Source: Cryoendolithus antarcticus (taxonomy: Eukaryota > Ascomycota > Dothideomycetes > Cladosporiales > Cladosporiaceae). From it: a stretch of DNA of 64,000 nucleotides. This document shows, one piece after another, positions 56,622-64,000 of the stretch; position 1 is the stretch's first letter, and each line of letters opens with the position of its first letter. The position numbers and the translations under genes are program-made. The stretch spans positions 269,974 through 333,973 of the forward strand of contig NAJO01000047.1 of assembly GCA_002077065.1 (NCBI GenBank), read 5' to 3'. The notes beneath the pieces were generated by a model. That model did not search any database. It worked only from the letters and a program-made list of their open reading frames with translations, and was not told where the DNA came from.

Positions 56622-57243
56622 ACGGAAGACTCAGCGAGTGATGGTGCTAGCGGGTCTGCTTGGAAAACCGAAGCGATAGCGCAGATATTGTGGTAACCAG
56701 AGATCAAGCCAACGAAGTCCTGCTTTCGTTTATGCCCTTATTACCATCGTATCTCCAATGTTGCGCGTTAGTTTATGATTAGTCGTCCACACGTGTCCGA
56801 GCGCTGGTGCAGATCAGACGCCAAAACCGTTGCGGAAAAACCCTGGTGCCACCTACTCGCTTCTCTAAGTGACTGGACTATTTGATCGAGACTTCTCAGA
56901 CCTGCCCAGAATGCAATTCAGTAGTCCGGATGCTGGTCTGCCGACGTAACCATGGAGATAGAGTCCGGGTTTCCATCCACGACCTACGTTAGCTGGCCAT
57001 CTTGCGAGGGATACAATGTCCCTCCAGTTTGGCGCGCCTCGGACTGTACCGCAAGCCACGTGAGGTTTGACAGCTGAGATGTGGATAATGGTCGAGACCG
57101 GACTTCGCTCATCAGGTCTACTTTGTCTGGGCCGCTGTTGTATGAAAATGCTGGACTCCCGGCCAAGGTGAACATGATCTCACCGTTACCCTGTCATCGG
57201 CTCCTCCAAAACTGGTACGCCTCGGAATCTGTTCATAAGCACA
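56622..57243. other. Intergenic, nothing recognised
   Basis: 620 bp; short open frames only. Right end is the flank of the DUF3176 gene. Confidence 0.5.
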
Positions 57244-59657
57244 ATGCAGTCGGTCTACTCAGCACCTAGTGCTCCATACTACGTGCAGAAGAAGGAGGCT
57301 GCCGAAGAAGTGCGTCCCGTGTCCAACGACCTTGATGCACGAAACGCGCCCCTTGAACAGGAGAACGCAAGCTGGAGCACTGGCTTCCTGAGTCGATTCC
57401 CGTGAGTGATGGTCCCAGTCACTAGCAAACCCGTATGCGGTCTCTGACAATGGTACTCTACAGTTGGCTAGGTCTTGAAGCTCTATTCCTCGTGCTCGTC
57501 TGCCTGGCAGGTAACGTAGCCGTACTCATGGTCTCGAATGGCAAGACCCAGGGCGAACAATCGTGGAAGGTACTATATCGCGACGGGTTGACAAAAGGCC
57601 GCTCGCCAAAGCAGATCCGGCCTTCTGTCATCGTCACAATTCTCAAAAGCGCTGCAAACCTTGCTTTCTCCCTGGCTATCGCCAATGGCGTCGCTATCGC
57701 TTGGTGGAGGAAAGCATTGAAAGGTTCTACTATCGAAAACCTGCATGATTCGTGGAACTTCAGCTCCAGCGTGTAGGCCGCAGCGCTCTCTGCTGTGTTT
57801 TCCTCTCACTGTATATACAAGATCCTCGGCCCTTTACAGAGCGCCTCAACACCTCGCCCCAGCAGATTGAATCGCAACGCCGCGCGTGTTACCTTTATGA
57901 GTGTCCACCAAGAGCGACTTTCGATGACTGGTAGCAAAGTCCGAATGGGTGGACAAGCGCTGACGTTGCTCTACCACAGATGTACCATCATCGACGGGAT
58001 TCTTCTACAATCTGCCACCGTCACAGCAATCGCCGTAGATCCGCCGACCACGCAACACGCTGTTCGTTCTTGGGCTAACGCAACGATGCCGGATACGTCA
58101 TCTAAGTCAATTGGAACGAACAGCGTACACACCAATACTTTGCTTGTTGACGATGTGTCTACATGGAAGCAAAGCCCGCGGACTTTACCCTACGTCGGGT
58201 TTGACGGATGCGGGGACGCCACGTGCTTCACTGAGATCTCAGCTGCTGGTTTCGAGTTCGACTGCTCCGTGCCAACCAAGACAGCTACCAACTATATAAA
58301 TATACAGGTAAGTACTCGCCTTAGAGGCTGAGGACGATGGGAATATAGCTTACTATGAGATTTCACAGCCTGAAGATGTGACTATCACCACTCCGAACGG
58401 CCCGACTGGTACGACTATCGAGAGTCCGGGAGTCAGCGTGTTTGGTATTGAGTTTGGCCGGCAGTACAGCAAGGCTTTCGATGAGAACGACTACATAAAG
58501 GGATTCACATCTGGAGCACTCACGCTCAATGTACTATACGCTCAAGCCAACGACATCGAGCTCTCAATCTCGCCGTCCGGCAGCTCGGATCTTTCAACAT
58601 ACTCTGGCTGTCCCGGATACGTATACAATCAGTCATGTGTACTTCGTCCAGCGGTCAACCCATATCCGGTTATGGCTCAGGCCTACAACGGATCACGCAG
58701 TGTCCGCGCTATCACGCTGACCACTAAGGATGCTGGGGCCCTCCCGCTCCCATTTGATATAGATGCGAAGCAACAGAAAGGCTTCCGTGTAATCGAAAGA
58801 GCCAATGTATGGGAGGTCGGAAATGGTTCGAGCCCCGTTTCGCGACTTGGTGGACTTTGGAACCAATTTACTACACTATTCGCCGCGCAAGCAGAACTGA
58901 AGAGCACCATCAACCAAGGGTTCGAGCTCACGCCGTCAGGCAATGCTGAGGAGTACGTTGTGAAAGCTCCAGTCGGCACGCCGCTCGAGCCTGCCCCATA
59001 TATATGCGGTCACTGGATGAGCAACCCATTGAACCCGGACAACCCGCGAAGAAATACACAGAGTCTAGTAGCCATGATCAATGAAATCATGTAAGCTTCC
59101 GAATCTCCGCTAAGCGCTCGAGTATTCTGAAACACTGACAGTGTAAACATGCAGGTTTCTAGTTGCCACTGACGCTAGTGGTACCGATCCCAATTCAGCG
59201 CACCAGTACAACACCGTGCAAGCCACCATGTACACAGAGAGCATCCACTACAATACCCGCTTCCTCTACGTGATGGGCGCCATCATCTCGACAGTCGTGT
59301 GCATTCTGAGCGTCCTGCCCACATACTGGGGTAAGAAGCGCCACCTTTCTCTTCTTTGCTCGCGTCAGCTAATGATATATCGTGACACCAGGCTACTGGC
59401 AACTCGGCCGCAAAGTCAGCCTTGGACCGTTCGAGATTGCCCACGCCTTCCGCTCGCCCATGACCGCTAGCGCGGCAAACGCGGATATCGACCAAGTCTT
59501 GCAACAGGTCGTTCACCAGCGCGTGCAACATTGTCACATCGTCGCTGGCGATGCAAGAGGCGTCTTTGGAGTTGCGGAGCCGGAGTACGTGGCTGGGTTG
59601 CAGGGCACTGCAGGGAAGCATTTCCGGGCGAGGGTTTTCCGAGGGAGAGGGGAGTAG
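57244..59657 (+). CDS. DUF3176 fungal membrane protein, broken by an in-frame TAG
   Basis: Fungal multi-pass protein of unknown function. Partial model: exon 57244-57401, exon starting 57464, exon ending 58307, exon 58369-59090, exon 59155-59330, exon 59392-59657. Seen: an N-terminal membrane segment (WLGLEALFLVLVCLAGNVAV), a second (NLAFSLAIANGVAIAWWRKA), the DUF3176 element LKGSTIENLHDSWNFSSSV, CTIIDGILLQSATVTAIAVD, a long extracellular part with Cys, a membrane segment near the end (MGAIISTVVCILSVLPTYWG) and YWQLGRKVSLGPFEIAHAF. TAG at 57774-57776 falls where related proteins usually have Trp (SSLW). The stretch 57800-57980 between AALSAVFSS and CTIIDG is longer than expected and may hold an unresolved intron (CTACCACAG acceptor at about 57979). 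Probably a pseudogene in this strain. Confidence 0.65.
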
Positions 59658-60678
59658 AAGCAGAAAGTGGGGTATGCCGCTTGTACTGCGGTCTACTCAC
59701 AGCGACCGTCCTAACCCTAGTTTCCTACGGGTTTTAGTGAAACCCGGTTTGTTTAGTAGGGAGGAATTAGGGGGCCAGCCCTTAGTATAGATAAGACGTA
59801 TACGCTTACTTACTTACGCATAAACGCGTAAGCGATACGATTCTTATAGGTATATAGCGAACGAGAGACGCCTTCTACTTCTCTCGTAAAAGGGAGAATT
59901 ATAAGGTAGGCCTAAGTAGGTCTTAGCGTAGACCTCGGATTTCTCTCTATAGAACCAAGCGGGTTTACAATGGCCCGGGGCATTCTCGGCTTAGTGGGCG
60001 TGGGGACATGGTTTCAGGCCTGTCGATTGGATTGTAGCATAGTAGTGAGGGTTTAGTGACTACGTGCCTGAGCCTAGCGATGTAGACGCTGGACCAGGAA
60101 AAGTCTCCCTCGTTCCCCACACTTCCACAAAAGGTTAAAGGGGAGGAGGCCTAAGCATTTACCCAGACTTTCTCCATCCTTTTCCACTCAACCTAGTACC
60201 ATATCTGCATGAACGCATGCATCAGTTGATTTAGCCGCCCCAGGTACGAACAACGTGACCACTGCATCCGGCGAGGTACAAGCCGCGCTGCACTCACCCG
60301 CCGATGATGAGCTTCCTCTCTTGTAATCAGCCTAACAGCGAGGTATGTGCTTGGTCCGAAGAAGTACAGGCCTGATTGCCGGGCACAAGCCTGGACTCGA
60401 GAAGAGCCCGAAGGTTGTCGCCAATTGCTTGCCGCTAGTGGTTGTTATGGCACCATTAGGAATGATCAGTTGTGCAGCCTATACTGCCGCATGCACCTCA
60501 TGGCAATCAGTCTGGCCGGAGCACTTGATCAACATGGAAGATCTCTGTCCGATGGTTCTAACGGCTACTCATATATATATTGAGAGTCTAGTGCCCGGCT
60601 TCACTGTTCACTTCACCCAGCAAGCACGTCTCAGCTCGACACAGCCAGCGGTTGGGAGTTGACTGCAAGACTCCGATC
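59658..60678. other. Intergenic with RIP-like core
   Basis: 1 kb without a supported gene. The 59711-59950 part is listed separately. The rest holds short frames only and the promoter of the GH62 gene. Confidence 0.5.
59711..59950. repeat. RIP-like mutated stretch (probable relic of repeat DNA)
   Basis: By hand count about 33 TpA against about 4 CpA plus TpG in 240 nt, the bias made when C in CpA is changed to T on both strands. Stop codons in all frames. This is the mark of repeat-induced point mutation, which acts on duplicated DNA, so a transposon fragment is likely, although none can be named. Confidence 0.6.
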
Positions 60679-62104
60679 ATGTTGCTCAAGACTTCGCTCA
60701 GCATGCTTGCCACCGCAATTGCGGTCAGCGCTCAATATTGCGACCTTCCTGCCAAACCACAGTGGGCTGCAAGTCCGGATGGCCCTCTCGCACAGCCAAT
60801 GCACAACTGGACGTCGTTGAAGGACTTCACTCATGTGCCATACAAGGGCCAGCACTTGGTGTAAGTCGAACCCGCCGAGTCTGGGAGGTAAAATACTGAC
60901 AGCATTCCCAGATACGGCTCCAATGTCAACAATGGCTCCTACGGGTCCATGAACTTTGGTCTCTTCAACAACTGGGCCGATATGTCCACAGCCAGTCAGA
61001 ATGGCATGAAGAGCCCGGCAGTCGCGCCGACGCTCTTCTACCACGCACCCGCGAACATCTGGGTTATGGCGTACCAGTGGGGAGCACATTCATTCAGCTA
61101 CAGGACATCCACCGATCCTACAAATGCTAATGGGTGAGCATAACTCTGCCTGTCAGTCCGTGCGCATACGCTAACAAACTCTGAACAGCTGGGGTCCCGA
61201 GCAAGCGCTCTACGACGGTGGTGCGACTGGTGCACCATACGGACCCATCGACCAGACCGTTATCGCAGACGATACCAATATGTGGCTTTTCTTCGCTGGC
61301 GACAATGGCCAAATTTACCGCGCAAGTATGCCTCTTGGCAACTTCCCCGGCAACTTTGGCACGACCTTTGAGACCATCCTCAATGACACGACACCCAACC
61401 TTTTCGAAGCTGTGCAAGTTTATAAGCTGAAGGGTCAGACCAAATGGCTTATGATGGTTGAGTGCGAGGGTACTGTGGGCCGTTATTTTCGCTCCTTCAC
61501 CGCCACCAACCTTGGTGGCAAGTTCACCGAGTTGTCCGGCCTTGAGAGCAATCCATTTGCGGGCAAGTCCAATACAGCTATCACATGGTCTGCCGAAATC
61601 AGTCATGGCGATCTCATCCGCAGTACCGACGACCAGACATTCGAGATCGATCCTTGTAATTTGGAGTTTTTAATTCAAGGTCGTGGTCCTTCGAACGTTG
61701 GCTACAACGACTTGCCATGGCGGCCAGCGTTATTGACGCTTGTCAACCCATCTCCTATGCAGACCGGTGGTGGCAACAGTAGCATTGCAAGTAGCAGCAT
61801 GACTAGTAGTACGACATTCGCTACTAGCACGATCAGCACGTCATCCTCGGCTTCTGTCACCGTGGCGCCAACGACCTGCGCATCTGCCACTGCCTCGACG
61901 GTGACCGTTACTTCATCGGCCTCGGCGGCGACCTGTCCGACCGGCAAGACCAGCACTGTCACGAAGACTAAGACTACGACCGAGAAGTCAACGGAGACGA
62001 AGACCACGACCGAAAAGATGACCAAGACCAAGACCAAGACCACGACCAAGACAAAGACTACGACTGAGAAGTCTACCAAGACTGTAACTGTTACGAAGAT
62101 TTAG
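60679..62104 (+). CDS. Secreted GH62 alpha-L-arabinofuranosidase with Thr/Lys-rich tail
   Basis: Removes arabinofuranosyl side chains from arabinoxylan and arabinan outside the cell. Model: exons 60679-60860, 60912-61133, 61189-62104; 439 aa. Seen: signal peptide 1-18 ([18 protein letters not shown]), then the GH62 five-bladed propeller with [100 protein letters not shown] and LEFLIQGR. The domain ends at about residue 350. After it a Ser/Thr-rich linker with four Cys leads to an odd tail of repeated TKTKTTTEK units, with no CBM. The tail could bind acidic wall polymers through Lys. Plant cell-wall degradation fits a plant-associated fungus. Confidence 0.94.
61964..62098 (+). repeat. Low-complexity Thr/Lys-coding repeat in the GH62 tail
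   Basis: Irregular repeats of ACGACCGAGAAG and AAGACCAAGACC encoding TTEK and KTKT. In frame with the enzyme. Confidence 0.75.
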
Positions 62105-62207
62105 TCGGTCATGCCTGTGTCTGCATTTGTTAGCGTAGAATATAGCTTCGATCTTGAGTCAGATCGTTTGTTGAAATCTTCCCAAACAACATGACTCGCA
62201 AACTCCA

Positions 62208-63995
62208 AAGTTTCCCCTCATAGGCAAGAACCTGCCCTTTTTGGTGACTAGGATCAAGGAGCCGGAGAAGTACTGGTCCATGGTCGACAGGCACATTATG
62301 ATCAGGTTGTGGTTCATAACCACGCCCTCACAGCACGGTGTAGAGCAGCTCGCGCGTCACAATGCTGTCTTAGAACGAGAGGCAGCTGCTCTCGAAGCGC
62401 CACTTCCACATGATGGTCTACACCAAGATGATGAATATAAGCCACCCGAGGACGAGATTGGGTTCATCAGGATAGTCCGGGAAAAGGGATTTGTTGATCG
62501 TGAAGAACTTAGACAAGATGCAGAGCAACATCAGACCCCCAGGTCGGTTCTCACGTCTACTACAAGTTGAGATGCTCGACGAGATTCAGCACACATTCGG
62601 GACCACGATCTGGGAGAGGGAGAGGGACTCGGATTGGTGCATGACCGACCCTGTCGCTTTGAGCGAGTGTCAGATCGTGCATTTGGACAGGCGCTTGCCC
62701 GTGCATGGGCCAATCAACTGGGTGCCGCACTCGATCATAAACGAGACTGAGAACAACATCAGCACCTGGATGATGCTGTTGACTAAGAACCAGTCCGAGA
62801 TTAAGTATGTGCCTATGTACAAGGAGGGAATCACAACGCCGATTCCGATCGAGCGGATGAACAGGGGCGTGTGGCACTCTACCCAACAGTCGAACATGAT
62901 CTTGTTGATTATCGGAACCTACTTCGAGTCCATGGACCACATCGAACATTCCAACTACCTCTGCATCGGATCGTCCGACTAGTACTCGTACATGATCCAG
63001 CCCAAAATTCATAACGAACACCAGATCACCAACAGAGACGTGATCGACATGGCGTCTGACATCATGTCCATATTTGAGGGGATGTGCACCTTCTGAGTGG
63101 CCATGATGGAGCAGTACACGGCCACGGACCTGGCCACGTTCTGCTACAGCCTCGGGATTGACCTCACGGAGAAGGAGAAGAGCAAATACCTGCCATCCGA
63201 GATCTGCGTGGGCAGCAGAAGTGGATCAGGCACAGGGTCAAGAACGGCATGAGGGTCACCATCGTGAGCAAGGACATGAGCCTACTCTATATGAGGATCA
63301 AGAACCCGCACGAATACTGGTCCATGCACAAGCAACACTTCGTGGTCAGGTTTTGGATCATCAGCCCGCCTCCAACAGCAGAGTATAACGAGATACTAGT
63401 CACGATGCAGGACTTGAAGGAGAATCTGTTCAAGAAGTGGATGAGCAGTGGATACCGCGATGAAGATCAACTAGCAGATTTGCTCGAGACCGCCTCCGGG
63501 AGGTGGTACGGCATGACGAATAAGGATATTAACATGCTCGAGCACTACCACGCGTTGCGCTCCAAGGAGACGAGGCTCGTCAGGCCGCCGGGCACGTGGG
63601 CGAAGTTCGTAGATGTAGATGGTGAAAATCAGGCAGGTCAACAACCTCTAGTCGACCTCGACGATCCCAAGATCATCTTCGACTGGAAGCGGTACGTGCT
63701 CGTGGACACGCTCAACAACCCGACTGAGTTGCTGTACATGAACCAATTCCTGAACCAGATTGGGAACATAGACTGGGTCCCAAATGGCCTGTTGTATGCG
63801 AACGACTCCAGGACTTGGACCAACTTCGTGACGCTGGACGCGACCGAGTGGCAGTACAAGGGCATAGACGTCGCAACTGATGTCGGACATTCAACTGCAT
63901 CGACCCCATTCAACGGTTATAGGATGGTCGTCAAGACTGAGAGCGATAACACTATGCGGTACATGTCCGCCAGCGAGATGATAATCAACATCTAG
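62208..63995 (+). pseudogene. Unrecognised internally duplicated protein with two frameshifts and two in-frame stops
   Basis: Not recognised. Three coding segments follow each other: 62208-62540 (frame A), about 62520-63200 (frame B, with TAG 62980-62982 and TGA 63093-63095 in frame), and about 63200-63995 (frame A again, stop 63993-63995). The second half repeats the first: LVTRIKEPEKYWSMVDRH against YMRIKNPHEYWSMHKQHF, IRPPGRFSRLLQV against VRPPGTWAKFVDV, and GPINWVPHSIINETENNIST against GNIDWVPNGLLYANDSRTWT. The shifts fall at a CCCCC run and a GGG run. Trp- and Met-rich, with no membrane segment. Codon choice differs in feel from neighbouring genes. Origin unknown: an old mobile or virus-like insert is one idea, without direct evidence. 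Confidence 0.45.
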
Positions 63996-64000
63996 TTCGA

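Overview
The window looks like nuclear DNA of a filamentous ascomycete, most likely a Dothideomycete (the class is inference). The supports are many short GT-AG introns (about 45-80 nt) with CTGAC/CTAAC-like branch points, fungal housekeeping genes of normal length, and a patch near 59.7-59.95 kb with the dinucleotide bias left by repeat-induced point mutation (RIP). Several genes have very small first or internal exons (12, 13, 17 and 20 nt), so open frames alone miss parts of them. All gene models were rebuilt by hand from splice signals and protein families.

Layout. 0-13.9 kb is ordinary gene space: GH47 mannosidase (cut by the left edge), RFC small subunit, a Cys-rich hypothetical, an acyl-CoA dehydrogenase, a deaminase-fold protein, a GPI-type aspartic protease, GAPDH, and an S10 serine carboxypeptidase carrying an in-frame TGA. 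13.9-36.7 kb is an accessory block. It holds seven copies of a divergent F-box-like family recognised by an LPxEL segment and a DLDF-type motif; two are intact and five decayed. Three Cys-rich genes are interleaved with them. A Pi permease, a KPWE-domain protein, Scd6, a mitochondrial thioredoxin and an F-box protein with a frameshift sit inside or beside this block. 36.7-40.2 kb is gene-poor, with one frameshifted Ser/Thr-rich secreted protein.

40.2-55.4 kb is again dense conserved gene space: a phosphatidylserine decarboxylase-family enzyme, ER glucosidase I (GH63), an MMTAG2-like SR protein, several small hypotheticals, a PNS1/CTL-type transporter, Rcf2 and Rrp36. 55.4-64 kb is mixed: a hypothetical with a SUMO-interaction-like motif, a DUF3176 membrane protein broken by a TAG, a RIP-like patch, a secreted GH62 arabinofuranosidase, and an unrecognised, internally duplicated protein with two in-frame stops and two frameshifts.

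Common themes. ER and secretory N-glycan trimming appears twice (GH47 and GH63). Several housekeeping genes are arranged head to head over 190-365 bp. The most unusual signal is the number of reading frames kept intact apart from single in-frame stop codons, some at positions where the family has Trp, together with the F-box-like/Cys-rich paralogue cluster.
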